A stretch of DNA of 64,000 nucleotides from Diplonema japonicum (GCA_964019335.1 OZ025705.1:248001-312000), one strand, 5' to 3'. Shown: positions 30,845 through 44,880, counted from the first letter of the stretch. The notes: generated by a model from the sequence alone, not told the origin. Numbers and translations are program-made.

Positions 30845-31446
30845 GTGTACAAAGGGTGTGGGTGGTGGGGGGTGTTTTAGTAACCTGTTTTGAGAATTTT
30901 GTTAGAAATGGGAATGTGCGAAACGCGTGAAATGAAAAATGAAAAACACAAGAAGAAGAAGAAAAAAAAAAAATGAAATCCCATATCACACAAGCAAAAA
31001 GAAACAAGCTGGAAATATGTGGAGGAGGAGTGTGCTTACAATAAATGAAAACTAGACATTTCAGGTTTGGAGTTGTTAGCCAGTTTGTCACATGTGGCTT
31101 CTAAAACATAAAAAAAATAGAGGACGAGGAGGGGGGAGGGGGGTGAAAAAAAAGGGAAACGAAAAGAGTATGGGTGGGCAAGGGGACAAAAGGAGCGGTA
31201 AAAAAGCAGTAAAATTGAAAGAGGGGAGGGGGAGAAAAGATAAACAGTCAGTTTTAAGCAAAACCGCACAGGGCATACTCCTAACCCATGTGATTGTTTT
31301 CCTTTCTGTTGCTCCAGCTTTTTTCAAAAAGGAAGAAAGGGAGGGACCTTTCAGATACCGCTTGTTGCCTCAAAGTCACCTTTGAAGTGACTATATAGAA
31401 GGAAAATAAAAGAAGAAGAAAAGAAAAGAAAACACCCAGTAATAAT
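30845..31446. other. Intergenic spacer, Cys-rich gene 3 to tubulin 5
   Basis: Third copy of the 602-bp spacer. No gene is seen. Confidence 0.55.
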
Positions 31447-33776
<2,330 letters not shown>

Positions 33777-34472
33777 TTAGTTGCTGATCTTGACGCATTG
33801 TGGGGCGTAGTGGCACCAAGACAAGCACCTCGCCCAGTGCGAGTTCTGCTGGTAGCACGACAGACCAGCCTCGCAGCAGTTGGGGTTCGTGAGGCATCCT
33901 TGGTACGTACCAAGTCTGCGGGCGCAGGTGTCGGGAGAAGGCGGGCTGTTCCCGCTGCTAGAACTGCTGCTGCTAGAGCTGCTTGAACTGCTGCTGCTAG
34001 AGCTGCTTCCACTGCTGCTGGAACTGCTGCTGCTCGAGCTAGAACTGCTGCTGCTGCTGCCGGAGCTAGAACTGCTGCTGCTGCTGCTGCTCGAGCTAGA
34101 ACTACCACCACCGCTGCTGCTGGAGCTGCTTGAACCACTGCTGCTGGAGCTACTGCTGCCTCCACTGCTGGAGCTGCTGCTGCTTGAACTGGAGCTAGAA
34201 CTAGAGCTGCTGCTGCCACTGCCTGGGGTAGGGGGGGTCGGAGGTGTTGGGGTCGGAACAGGAGCCGGCACCGTTCCCGCCATGTCAGGGCACCACGTCG
34301 ACCAGTTCCACTCGCAAGTGCTCTTGCTCCCCCCACCTCCCCAGCAGGGGTCAGACCACCCCCCAGTCCTGAAGCATGGCTCCTTCTTATCAATGCAAAC
34401 CTGACACTGCGCCACAGTCTGTCCGGAGACACTAGCCGCGAGCAGCAGCAATGCAACAATCATTTTCATCAT
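33777..34472 (-). CDS. Secreted Ser-rich protein with two Cys modules (carbohydrate-binding-like)
   Basis: Encodes 231 residues. Signal peptide: residues 1-18 (ends SVSGQ). An N-terminal Cys module (about 20-65; CQxCID, PCF, GGGSxSTC, TWCP) is homologous to the start of the chitinase at 50385-51869. A Pro/Thr hinge and then about 100 almost pure Ser residues follow. The C-terminal module (about 183-231; CLTNPNCCEAGLSCY, HWARC) recurs at the C-termini of the chitinase and both LPMOs and resembles CBM1-type cellulose/chitin-binding folds. There is no catalytic domain, so it is probably a binding, scaffold or wall protein. The Ser tract is encoded by AGC/TCN repeats and is likely length-variable. 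Confidence 0.82.
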   Translation of the reverse strand: MMKMIVALLLLAASVSGQTVAQCQVCIDKKEPCFRTGGWSDPCWGGGGSKSTCEWNWSTWCPDMAGTVPAPVPTPTPPTPPTPGSGSSSSSSSSSSSSSSSSSGGSSSSSSSGSSSSSSSGGGSSSSSSSSSSSSSSGSSSSSSSSSSSSSSSSGSSSSSSSSSSSSSSSSSSGNSPPSPDTCARRLGTYQGCLTNPNCCEAGLSCYQQNSHWARCLSWCHYAPQCVKISN

Positions 34473-34832
34473 TCTGACCGAACCTAAGCTACAAGGGTGG
34501 GGTTAAAAGGGAATGGCAATTAAAACGAGATAATATAGGTTTCAGCAAGACATCACAAAAGGATGAACGCCTTTCTAAAAGGTGTTCCAAATAAAAGGAA
34601 GGTGGTATAAAAATACTTTTGCATCAAGGGTGGACCAATATCCACCGCTCGACATTCGTACCTTTGCACCCATAATGGACCAGCTAGAGATGAATAGGGT
34701 GGAAGATAGAGAAGGCCGTCTTTGGAGACCACATGAAAGGATGAAACAATCACGATCACGATTTGTGGTGGTGACGACGAACATTCGGATATATTAATTA
34801 TTATTATTATCATTATTTTCCCCTTCACACAT

Positions 34833-35141
34833 TCAAAGCTTTGTCGCGACCACAGCCTTGATCTTCCCATCCTCAATGGTGAAGGTTTCCTTCGCCTTCA
34901 GTGTGAGGAGCAGCATCTTCGCCTTCATCGTGCGGGTGAACTGCTTCCCGTCGGCGGACGCTTCGGGCTCCGAATGCCCGTAGAAGTCAGGCATGTCACT
35001 CAGAAGCTGCTTCCTCAAGGCCCCCTTCCCATTCGCCTCAAACTTCGGGTTCTTGAAGTGCACGTCTTCCGTCATCAAGCTCAGCATCCCGTCAACGTCC
35101 TTCGACTTCGTGAACTTCGTGTACTGCGCGATAACCTCCAT
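34833..35141 (-). CDS. NTF2-like (SnoaL/DUF4440-type) small protein, copy 1
   Basis: Encodes 102 residues. The pattern MEVIAQYTKFTKSKDVDGMLS, TEDVHFKNP, then a basic/hydrophobic beta-rich C-terminus ending FTIEDGKIKAVVATKL is typical of the cone-shaped NTF2-like fold, used for small-molecule binding, isomerases or dimerisation. No catalytic residues can be assigned. An upstream ATG (35192) would add a Pro-rich 17-residue extension, but that lies across a pyrimidine tract ending CTGCAG, a likely splice acceptor, so MEVIAQ is preferred. A second identical copy is at 44572-44880. Confidence 0.78.
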   Translation of the reverse strand: MEVIAQYTKFTKSKDVDGMLSLMTEDVHFKNPKFEANGKGALRKQLLSDMPDFYGHSEPEASADGKQFTRTMKAKMLLLTLKAKETFTIEDGKIKAVVATKL

Positions 35142-35164
35142 GTTTGCGATTGGTGTTTGTGGGG

Positions 35165-35190
35165 CTGCAGATGGGGGTGGGGGGGTTTGC
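35165..35190 (-). promoter_or_regulatory. Putative spliced-leader acceptor of NTF2-like gene
   Basis: Minus strand CCCCCCCACCCCCATCTGCAG, with AG at 35166-35165, lies 24 nt before the chosen ATG. The same is present at 44904-44929 for copy 2. It decides the start codon; function is inferred. Confidence 0.42.
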
Positions 35191-35315
35191 ATTTAAAGAA
35201 TGCTTTTGCTGCCAAAAAATAAAATAAATCAATAAAAGTAAAACCAGGGGGGGGGGGGGTAAGTACCTCACTCTTGCTTGTGACGAGGGGGACAGGGTGG
35301 GTGGGGGGTTAGAAA

Positions 35316-35390
35316 CTATATAAAAAGAGGGCTGCAAAAGCCGTAGCTGTTGCTATCCACTCTTTCTCTTGTTTCAAAATCAAAGATAAG
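35316..35390 (-). promoter_or_regulatory. Conserved intergenic block, copy 1
   Basis: A roughly 70-bp block with a TATATAG-like word, TTTGCAGCCC and GATTTTGAAACAA (minus strand). It recurs at 39647-39712, 41703-41770 and 45054-45130, each time in the spacer between two minus-strand genes. It could be a shared promoter-like or 3'-UTR/processing signal. The 39647 copy is the most diverged and lies next to different genes, so conservation there is not explained by the NTF2/92-aa duplication. Confidence 0.45.
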
Positions 35391-35507
35391 TTTAAAGACG
35401 GGGGAAGAGGAGGGACTCTTTCCTCCTCGAAAAAAACAACTTTTTTATCTACAATTGCGGGGGGGGGGGGGGGGGGATAAAGAAAAATAAAAGGGCACAG
35501 AGAGGGC

Positions 35508-35786
35508 TTATTTCCCAGGGAACTGAGCGTTCTTCTGCTGCTCAAGGAGTTCCTGGAACTTCTGCTTGAAGTGAGCGGAGTGGTCCCTCATCTTCTTGTT
35601 GAACTTGTCGGTGTGCTCCTTGATCATCTTCTCGAACTTGTCGTAGTGCTCCTTCATCTCAGGCGACAGGGTCGACTCGTCGGGCTTGTCCGCGAAGAAC
35701 TTCTTGTTCTGCTCCTCCATCTTCTTGCTGAACTCGGCATCGAGGCGGTCGAGCTTGTCGCTGAACTCCTGGTACGTGGTGCACAT
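35508..35786 (-). CDS. 92-residue amphipathic 11-mer repeat protein, copy 1
   Basis: Encodes 92 residues starting MCTTYQEF and ending QFPGK; the family is not recognised. It has no signal peptide. The C-terminal half contains three tandem 11-residue units (EHYDKFEKMIK, EHTDKFNKKMR, DHSAHFKQKFQ) after a looser pair (AEFSKKM/EEQNKKFFADK). Such hendecads make long amphipathic helices, as in LEA-3-type or lipid/surface-binding proteins. Identical proteins are encoded at 41891-42169 and 45245-45523, so it is probably needed in quantity. On the minus strand, TTTTTCTTTCCAG about 60 nt before the ATG is a good splice-acceptor candidate. Confidence 0.75.
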   Translation of the reverse strand: MCTTYQEFSDKLDRLDAEFSKKMEEQNKKFFADKPDESTLSPEMKEHYDKFEKMIKEHTDKFNKKMRDHSAHFKQKFQELLEQQKNAQFPGK

Positions 35787-36789
35787 CTTTCTCTTTTTTC
35801 TCTTTTTTTTTCTCTTGCTTTGTTGTTTGTAAGTAGCAGCCCTGGAAAGAAAAATAAGAAAAATATGAATAAGTAAATAAATAGAAGGAATAAAAAACAA
35901 AAATAGAAGCAAGATGTAGATCTATCTGCACTCGAGACAACATTATGAGCTTCACGAGCTCCCGCCGACCCAACAGCACACGGGAGAGTGATTCAGCAGC
36001 TCCTTCACATGTGTCCAAAATATTCTGAGAGGGAGAGAGAGAGAGAGGAAGGAGAATTCAGTTAGATAGAAGACCTAACAATAGAAAGAGGGAGAGTTCT
36101 TACAGCTTCTTTGCGGTTTTCCCTTCATATAAGGTGGTGCAAAGGAAAGGGCTATTAAAACAAGACAAAAAAAAAAGGAGTTAGCTGAACTAATTTAAAG
36201 AGTTTAAAAGGGTTCAAATAGAAAGAGGAGGAGAAGATGAAGACAAGATAAGTATATTCGGAGTAGGAGGAGGAACTAGACCAAATGAAATTAAAAAAGT
36301 ATGCAAACTGTCCTTGAAGGGAACCTGCAGTATGTGACAGGATCGCCGCACGACAAAACAACTCATCTAGGAAAGAAAATGCTGGACGGCAAACTGTCCG
36401 GGTTTTGTCGCATTCGGGAGTGTGTCCGTCCGGCATTTTTCCGTTCGGCATTAAAATTTTCTTGGACCCTACGCACTGTGCCTATCCTACCAGCCCCTAT
36501 GTAAACAAGTTAACTTTTTTGTTTTACAGTAATAAAGAAGAGAGAGAACACTAAAAAAAAGGAGAAAGGACAAATCTTTGTAAGACGTCCCCTCCCCTCT
36601 TTGATATAGAAAACCAGCAATGTTATATATGGAAGGCAATGAGGTTTCCTTTTCACGTTGGAGAGATAAGAAAGTTATGAAACACGTGTCAGTGGCTAGC
36701 CCCTTTCTATTAACGAAGGGGTGTAAGCAAACACACACACAAGTTTCTTTCTTTCTTTCCTTCATCTTTTTTTTTAATTTCATCTTCTT
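35787..36789. other. Intergenic region with hairpin-repeat remnant
   Basis: No gene is seen. It contains GA-rich low-complexity DNA and, at 36380-36452, a block of GGACGG/CCGTCC repeats related to the hairpin at 271-341, followed by GTTTTACAGTA at 36521-36531. Confidence 0.5.
36380..36452. repeat. Second GGACGG/CCGTCC hairpin-like repeat
   Basis: Alternating GGACGGCAAACTGTCCGG and CCGTCCGGCATTTTTCCG words form imperfect inverted repeats. The word order and the downstream GTTTTACAGTA match the element at 271-383, which points to one dispersed repeat family. Confidence 0.5.
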
Positions 36790-39486
36790 TCAGCGGGCTC
36801 CAGATGGGGGAGCGAAGCACGTGCATGTCTTGGGAACACCCGTCCCCCCGTTGTTGGGGCCACTCGGCTTCTTGCACATGGGTCTGTCGAGGCAGCCCTT
36901 CGAGGCGTCGTAGTGGCACTGCGAGGAAGCCCCACAAGCCGCCTCGTCCTGTTTGAGCGAGCACTGCTCCCCCGCCGTGACCACGAAAACAACGAAGTGG
37001 AGGAGGTCCTTGGTGATGGGGACTTCCACGGGAGGTGCCCCTGCCGCCACCTCCAGCTTGAAGATCGCAGTCGGGAGGGGCTTCCTGTCGGAGGGTGCCC
37101 CAGGGAAGGTGGGGACGTACTTCGGACCACAGCTGCCTGCCTCGAAGCCTGCGTTCAGAAGCCCCTGCGGAAGACCCCCGTTCCTAGTGCTGCTGCACGG
37201 GGGGCAGTTGTGGAGCACCACGTAGAAGGTGCAAGGGTCGCTCGCCTGGTTTGCAGGGCAGGTCACCTTCAAGGACATCCCCTTCCTTCCGTGTGCTCCC
37301 ATGTGCGCCGTCGACCCCGCCAGCCACGAGGGTATCCCCGTCCACATCTGCCCGCTCACGTCGTCCTTCACAACAGAAGAAGACCCTTGTTGTCCCCCCG
37401 CAGCTGCAAGCGGCAGCGTCATCGCCATCACAACAGGGTCTTGATCCGCCGCCGGTGGCACCTTCACCGTCACCAAAGCAGGGCCCCCAACAAGCTCCAC
37501 CATAGGGGCGGCGGCGGAGGGACACTTTGCTGAGATGTCGTAGATCTCGAGGCTCTTCCCGAGGCCGCTGAGGAAGAGGTGGTCTCCTTCCACAAGGAGC
37601 GCGAGGACCATCGCAACCTCGTCCTTCGCGAGGAGAGTGAAGGTCCCCGTTGTCGCTGTCTCCTCCAGCACAAAGACGCCGTCGCCGCCCGTCCCTCGAC
37701 ACGCAAGGTACAACCTCGACCCGCGGAAGTGCATGTCTTGGCAGTTGGTCGCCTCGGTTGGGGCGTTCAACGGTTGCTGGGAAAGCGAGGCAGCGTCGGC
37801 CTTCCAAAGCTGGTCGGACACCTGGCTCACGTACAGAGAACCCTCATGGTACACAATCCGCCCAAAGCCGAAGTCGGGGATGGCCTTCATCGCGTGGAGC
37901 GACGGGTTCGCAGGATCCGACACGAGGAAAGTGCTGATCCTCCAGTGGGACGTGGAGGCCTTCGCTGCGTACACCTTCCCGTCGTGGTGGACCATGTCCA
38001 TCGTCTCCAGGGAATCGGTTTCCGTTGTGAGTGCTGGTGTGTACATCCCCACCAGGTTCAAGGACCCTTTCGTGAGCACGTAGAAGGACTCCAGTCGAGT
38101 CATCTCGTTCATGTAAGCAACGTAGATGTGGTGGGCCGACTCCGCAATCCCACGGTCATTCCTACGGTTCGCGTCTTGTGGGGCGAAGGTGTTCAACACT
38201 GCAGGGACCGCAGGATTCTGCAGGGTGTACACAACCATTGCGTGGCGCCAAGCAACGTACAGCAGGTCCCCACTCACCAGTACAGCACGTGCATTACCGT
38301 GGGCCCCTTTCGGGATCTCCCCCAACTCCACCGGGTTCGCCTTGTCCGCCACATCCACAACCCTCACCTTCCCCCCCAGCTCTGTCCCATACACATAATC
38401 TCCGAACGACGTCAAGTCCATCATCGCATCAAGAGCCCCCGGTCCTGTTTTCCCAACAAAAACAAGCTCCATGGGGGTACATCCTCCGGACGAGATCTCG
38501 TAGACCTGGAGGGTTTTCCCGAGGCCGCTGAGGAAGAGGTGGTCTCCTTCCACAAGGAGCGCGAGGACCATCGCATCCTCGTCCTTCGCGAGGAGAGTGA
38601 AGGTCCCCGTTGTCGCTGTCTCCTCCAGCACAAAGACGCCGTCGCCGCCCGTCCCTCGACACGCAAGGTACAACCTCGACCCGCGGAAGTGCATGTCTTG
38701 GCAGTTGGTCGCCTCGGTTGGGGCGTTCAACGGTTGCTGGGAAAGCGAGGCAGCGTCGGCCTTCCAAAGCTGGTCGGACACCTGGCTCACGTACAGAGAA
38801 CCCTCATGGTACACAATCCGCCCAAAGCCGAAGTCGGGGATGGCCTCCATCGCGTGGAGCGACGGGTTCGCAGGATCCGACACAAGGAAAGTGCTGATCC
38901 TCCAGTGGGACACGGAGGCCCTCGTTGCGTACACCTTCCCGTCGTGGTGGACCATGTCCATCGTCTCCAGGGAATCGGTTTCCGTTGTGAGTGTCGGTGT
39001 GTACATCCCCACCAGGTTCAAGGATCCCTTCGTGAGCACGTAGAAGGACTCCAGGCGAGTCATCTTGTTCATGTAAGCAACGTAGATGTGGTGGGCCGAC
39101 TCCGCAATCCCACGGTCATTCCCACGGTCCGCGTCTTGTGGGGCGAAGGTGTTCAGCGCTGCAGGGACCGCAGGATTCTGCAGGGTGTACACAACCATTG
39201 CGTGGCGCCAAGCAACGTACAGCAGGTCCCCACTCACCAGCACACCACGCGCCTTCCCGCGGGCTCCTCTCGGGATCTCCCCCAACTCCACCGGGTTCGC
39301 CTTGTCCGCCACATCCACAATCTTCAAATTCCCCCCCAGCTCCGCCCCGTACACATAATCTCCTAACGACGCCATGTCCACCATCGCATCAAGAGCCTGC
39401 CCCGGTCCTGTCCCTGCCCCTAGCTTCTTGAGACCCTGGCTTCCCACGCAGAGAGCTGCGAACAGCAACATCTTCAACATCAGCAT
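36790..39486 (-). CDS. Secreted double beta-propeller protein with LVIVD-type repeats
   Basis: Encodes 898 residues. Signal peptide: about residues 1-18 (MLFAALCVGSQG). Two tandem domains of about 320 residues (about 25-345 and 345-665) each start with GDYVYGxELGG, then (L/V)x(I/V)VDVADKANPVELGEI, the LVIVD repeat pattern of beta-propellers. The two domains are almost identical in DNA with an exact 960-bp offset, so the duplication is recent. The last 230 residues are a different Cys-rich extracellular region. No catalytic motif is visible; a binding or adhesion role is likely. A 67-bp fragment of this gene family is found at 51974-52040. Minus-strand CTTTCCACCACAG upstream is a candidate acceptor. 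Confidence 0.85.
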   Translation of the reverse strand: MLMLKMLLFAALCVGSQGLKKLGAGTGPGQALDAMVDMASLGDYVYGAELGGNLKIVDVADKANPVELGEIPRGARGKARGVLVSGDLLYVAWRHAMVVYTLQNPAVPAALNTFAPQDADRGNDRGIAESAHHIYVAYMNKMTRLESFYVLTKGSLNLVGMYTPTLTTETDSLETMDMVHHDGKVYATRASVSHWRISTFLVSDPANPSLHAMEAIPDFGFGRIVYHEGSLYVSQVSDQLWKADAASLSQQPLNAPTEATNCQDMHFRGSRLYLACRGTGGDGVFVLEETATTGTFTLLAKDEDAMVLALLVEGDHLFLSGLGKTLQVYEISSGGCTPMELVFVGKTGPGALDAMMDLTSFGDYVYGTELGGKVRVVDVADKANPVELGEIPKGAHGNARAVLVSGDLLYVAWRHAMVVYTLQNPAVPAVLNTFAPQDANRRNDRGIAESAHHIYVAYMNEMTRLESFYVLTKGSLNLVGMYTPALTTETDSLETMDMVHHDGKVYAAKASTSHWRISTFLVSDPANPSLHAMKAIPDFGFGRIVYHEGSLYVSQVSDQLWKADAASLSQQPLNAPTEATNCQDMHFRGSRLYLACRGTGGDGVFVLEETATTGTFTLLAKDEVAMVLALLVEGDHLFLSGLGKSLEIYDISAKCPSAAAPMVELVGGPALVTVKVPPAADQDPVVMAMTLPLAAAGGQQGSSSVVKDDVSGQMWTGIPSWLAGSTAHMGAHGRKGMSLKVTCPANQASDPCTFYVVLHNCPPCSSTRNGGLPQGLLNAGFEAGSCGPKYVPTFPGAPSDRKPLPTAIFKLEVAAGAPPVEVPITKDLLHFVVFVVTAGEQCSLKQDEAACGASSQCHYDASKGCLDRPMCKKPSGPNNGGTGVPKTCTCFAPPSGAR
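37551..39390 (-). repeat. Internal 960-bp direct repeat in propeller gene
   Basis: About 37551-38430 matches 38511-39390 with only scattered substitutions, mostly synonymous or conservative. Each copy encodes one propeller domain. Confidence 0.85.
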
Positions 39487-39646
39487 CTTTTCTGTCTTCT
39501 TTTTTTTCTTTTGGCGTTTGTCGCTTTTTTTCTCTTTTTTCAGTTAAAAAACCTGTGGTGGAAAGTTGCGATCAAAGGACCATAAGAAAAGGATTAACAA
39601 TATTCAAAGAAAATAGGAAAAAGTAGCAACAAGAGGCCATAATAAG

Positions 39647-39712
39647 TATATAAAAAAAGGGGGCTGCAAAGACATAGCCTTGCTCCACTATTTTCTTTGT
39701 TTCAAAATCAAA
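39647..39712 (-). promoter_or_regulatory. Conserved intergenic block, copy 2
   Basis: TATATA-like word, CTTTGCAGCCC and TTGATTTTGAAACAAAGA on the minus strand, 160-230 nt upstream of the propeller gene ATG and about 230 nt past the protease stop. It is diverged from copies 1, 3 and 4, yet the key words are kept. Confidence 0.42.
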
Positions 39713-39937
39713 CGTTGGGTGACAACTCGGCCGTTGAAAGAAGATAAAAAAAAAAGATAAATTTAAAATAAAAAGAAGAAACACACAAGAAATAAAAGCG
39801 CAGGTAAGACACGTTCATAAAGACAAAGAGAAAGAAAGAAAAAAAGGGGGGTGTTCAATCGCTACTGTCAATGGTCAAGGAAAGAAAAAGGAGACATAAA
39901 TTAGAGGAAAGATCTTTTTTCTTTTTTTCTCCTGCTT

Positions 39938-41890
<1,953 letters not shown>

Positions 41891-42169
41891 TTATTTCCCA
41901 GGGAACTGAGCGTTCTTCTGCTGCTCAAGGAGTTCCTGGAACTTCTGCTTGAAGTGAGCGGAGTGGTCCCTCATCTTCTTGTTGAACTTGTCGGTGTGCT
42001 CCTTGATCATCTTCTCGAACTTGTCGTAGTGCTCCTTCATCTCAGGCGACAGGGTCGACTCGTCGGGCTTGTCCGCGAAGAACTTCTTGTTCTGCTCCTC
42101 CATCTTCTTGCTGAACTCGGCATCGAGGCGGTCGAGTTTGTCGCTGAACTCCTGGTACGTGGTGCACAT
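41891..42169 (-). CDS. 92-residue amphipathic 11-mer repeat protein, copy 2
   Basis: Protein identical to the copy at 35508-35786, with one silent change near the start shared with copy 3. The ATG is immediately preceded by about 30 A residues on the minus strand. The upstream flank (42170-42580) matches copy 3, not copy 1. Confidence 0.75.
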   Translation of the reverse strand: MCTTYQEFSDKLDRLDAEFSKKMEEQNKKFFADKPDESTLSPEMKEHYDKFEKMIKEHTDKFNKKMRDHSAHFKQKFQELLEQQKNAQFPGK

Positions 42170-42174
42170 CTTTT

Positions 42175-42209
<35 letters not shown>

Positions 42210-43222
42210 GTTGTTTAAAGGTTGTTTGTGTTGTGTGGCCCTTTTTGTTGTCTTATTTTGGAAAGAAGAACGATTCATAGAAAACACAAAATATAAACGG
42301 ATTCATTTTTCTCTTTTCCTTCCCCCTTCCTGTCCCTGACGGCGCCAAAGGATATTCAACGGCCTGAGAGGTCGTCCGAAGGTTCAGAAGGGGGAAAGGA
42401 GAAAGGGAGAGAGGGAGGGAAAGTTTAAAAAAGTCGATGCAAACTCCGCGCGAGAGCCGCAGGCCAAAAAAAAAAAAAAAAAAAAAAAAAAGAAAGAATA
42501 AGAAAAGTCGGAGTGTATATTTTCTTAGAAAAGGGGGCCTTCTTGTCGAGTGCATGCTGGTCACACCACAAAAAAAAAGGTCTGTTTTATTTTTTTTTTT
42601 TTTCATTTTTCAAAAATAGAAAAAAGCCGCCATTTCCACGTAAAAACGATTTTCGCCTTTCATAAAAGGAAGCAGGGAAGACAGACAGAGGCAACAACCC
42701 GTTGCCGTCTGTTGTCGTGTTAAGGAAGAAAGAAATTGAAAACAAAAAAAGATAATAAAAGAAAAGAGAATTTAAAAAAAAAAAAAAGCAATCGAGGGAG
42801 AAGAATACCAGAGGGGGGGGGGGGGGGGGGGTTGAGCAAAAGACGATTGTCACAAAAGGGAAAAGAGAAAGGGTCACACATCATGGGTGAGACAGAAAAA
42901 AAAGAAGGGAAGCCAAAAAAATAAAATAAAATAAAAGAAAGTGATGAAGGAAAGCAGCTGTCCCCTGGGAATACGGGTCCACAGGGAGGAGAACACAGAC
43001 ATGTTGCGTAGCGAAAGACAAAGGCGTGACTCAGAGTCACGAAAGGTCACCCTCGCCTCACATTGCTGTGCCTCTTCAGATGGTGTGGTTCATTTGTTTT
43101 GTTTTATTTATTTTTTTGTTTTTCCTTTTAAAAAACTTTTGGCTTGTCATCCTTCATTTTTTTTTTCTTCTCATTTCTTCAATCCTCGTTTCATTTTAAC
43201 ATTTTTAGTTTTTTTTTTTCCA
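42170..43222. other. Intergenic region downstream of LPMO copy 1
   Basis: No gene is seen. Homologous to 45524-46685 downstream of the second LPMO. It includes long A and G runs and, at 43026-43040, the palindrome GTGACTCAGAGTCAC. Confidence 0.55.
43026..43040. repeat. 15-nt palindrome downstream of LPMO copy 1
   Basis: GTGACTC-A-GAGTCAC; the equivalent at 46515-46529 has G at the centre. Both lie about 160-200 nt past an LPMO stop codon. It may be a 3'-UTR hairpin. Confidence 0.5.
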
Positions 43223-44137
43223 TCACCCGATGAGCTTGCACTGAGAGGCAACGTCGCAAGTCACCCTGCACTGGGCGTACCACTGGCTCTGCTGGTAGCA
43301 ACGGCTCGGTGCCTCACAGCAAGAGGGTGACGACAGGCAGCTTCCCCACTCCGCGATCTTGGGACCAGAGCAGGTGCCCGCAGGAGAAGGCGGGTTCGTG
43401 GGGACAGGTGTGGGAACAGGGGTCGACACGGGAACAGTGGACCCACCTGCTGGGGTGGGTGTGGGTGTGGGGGTGGGTGCAGGTGTGGGAACAGGTGTCA
43501 CGGTGGTGGTACTGCCACCGTTTCCATTGCCACTGCTGCTGCCACCATTACCACCACCAAAGTTGTTGCTGGCACCGTTGAAGTCAAGGTCGATGGCGTT
43601 GTAGAAGCTGGCAGAGGTGTCACCGACATCCCAGACTGCAAGGACCACGTGGTAGCCGCTCCTGGTCGGGACCGTGCAGGAGTGGGTCACCCCAGAGAGA
43701 GGAGGCTGCTACATCTCCCCGTCCACCGTGCAGAAGGGGGTCCCCTCCAAGGTCTCCCTCCCGAGAGGGTCCACCCCGTTCCACCCTTCCTTCGTGATGA
43801 AGTACCTCCAGTCCCGCGTCACGTGGTTCGCCCTGAAGGCCCACGTGAAGTCCATCGCCCCGCTGCTCACAGAGGTCTTCGCCCACCTCGTCGTCGACTG
43901 CTCGTTCAGGGGCGCCCAGGTGTCCACCCCGGCCGCAGCCACCGTCCCGTCCGCAGGGCCCGTCTCGGGGTACCGGTCCTTCCCCTCCACGCTCTGCGGC
44001 TCGTACTGCACCGCCCCGCAGTTCGTGTTCCTCTTCTGGTTGCACGACCAGCTCCTCGACGACGGGGTCACCACGTAGCCGTGCCCCTGTGCTGAGGCGA
44101 ACAGGGCGGTCACGCAGACAACAGAGCGCAGCATCAT
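43223..44137 (-). pseudogene. AA10 lytic polysaccharide monooxygenase, copy 1, broken by an in-frame TAG
   Basis: Same frame and architecture as the intact copy at 46686-47678. It has a signal peptide, a mature N-terminal His (HGYVVTPSSRSW), the AA10 catalytic domain with a second copper His in ANHVTRDWRYFITK, a linker and a C-terminal Cys module. A single TAG at 43711-43709 replaces the CAG of the intact copy, about residue 143, cutting the catalytic domain short. The rest stays open, so inactivation is recent or reflects read-through or a sequencing error. The linker is Pro/Thr/Val ([11 protein letters not shown]), unlike the Ser/Thr/Gly linker of copy 2 but like the chitinase linker. Confidence 0.85.
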
Positions 44138-44571
44138 TTCTTTGTTGTTGTTTTTTTTTTTTTTTAAAGTGTTTTGGGGTTACAAAAACCTGGGTGCGTT
44201 GAGAGGTGGTTTTGTTAGATGGAAGTGTGTCTCGAGAGAAAAGAAAGAAGAAAGGAAAAAAAGGAACAGCAAGGTCGCATCCAGCATTCTAGAAAAGGAA
44301 AAGAACACCAACACAAACAGAAGTGGTATGAAGGATACTTCTGCATCAAAAATACTATTGCATCAAGGGTGGACCAATATCCACCGCTCGACATTCGTAC
44401 CTTTGCACCCATAATGGACCAGCTAGAGATGAATAGGGTGGAAGATAGAGAAGGCCGTCTTTGGAGACCACATGAAAGGATGAAACAATCACGATCACGA
44501 TTTGTGGTGGTGACGACGAACATTCGGATATATTAATTATTATTATTATCATTATTTTCCCCTTCACACAT
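44138..44571. other. Intergenic spacer, NTF2-like copy 2 to LPMO copy 1
   Basis: The part next to the LPMO matches the leader of LPMO copy 2. The junction with the NTF2-like duplication falls at about 44350, where TGCATCAA is repeated locally. No gene is seen. Confidence 0.5.
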
Positions 44572-44880
44572 TCAAAGCTTTGTCGCGACCACAGCCTTGA
44601 TCTTCCCATCCTCAATGGTGAAGGTTTCCTTCGCCTTCAGTGTGAGGAGCAGCATCTTCGCCTTCATCGTGCGGGTGAACTGCTTCCCGTCGGCGGACGC
44701 TTCGGGCTCCGAATGCCCGTAGAAGTCAGGCATGTCACTCAGAAGCTGCTTCCTCAAGGCCCCCTTCCCATTCGCCTCAAACTTCGGGTTCTTGAAGTGC
44801 ACGTCTTCCGTCATCAAGCTCAGCATCCCGTCAACGTCCTTCGACTTCGTGAACTTCGTGTACTGCGCGATAACCTCCAT
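44572..44880 (-). CDS. NTF2-like (SnoaL/DUF4440-type) small protein, copy 2
   Basis: 102 residues, identical to copy 1, with the same CTGCAG acceptor candidate and the same rejected upstream ATG (44931). Here it lies directly upstream of the broken LPMO on the minus strand. Confidence 0.78.
   Translation of the reverse strand: MEVIAQYTKFTKSKDVDGMLSLMTEDVHFKNPKFEANGKGALRKQLLSDMPDFYGHSEPEASADGKQFTRTMKAKMLLLTLKAKETFTIEDGKIKAVVATKL

Larger units (their letters stand above)
34612..35795 (-). repeat. Segmental duplication NTF2-like plus 92-aa gene, copy 1
   Basis: About 1.2 kb nearly identical to 44350-45532, differing mainly in homopolymer lengths. It carries the NTF2-like gene, its 315-bp spacer and the 92-residue gene. 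Identity ends in the A/T-rich leader of the 92-residue gene. Confidence 0.85.

Noticed and set aside
33880-34404. Leu-rich plus-strand open frame
   Set aside because: Translation of the complement of the poly-Ser AGC repeat.
33777-34472. Poly-Ser protein as a pure microsatellite artefact
   Set aside because: Signal peptide and both Cys modules are conserved with the chitinase and LPMOs, so the gene is real even if the Ser tract is unstable.
37579-39366. 595-codon plus-strand open frame opposite the propeller gene
   Set aside because: Antisense shadow; the minus frame has a signal peptide and LVIVD repeats.
43359-43604. Gly/Val repeat frame opposite the LPMO linker
   Set aside because: Shadow of the PVPTP-encoding repeat.
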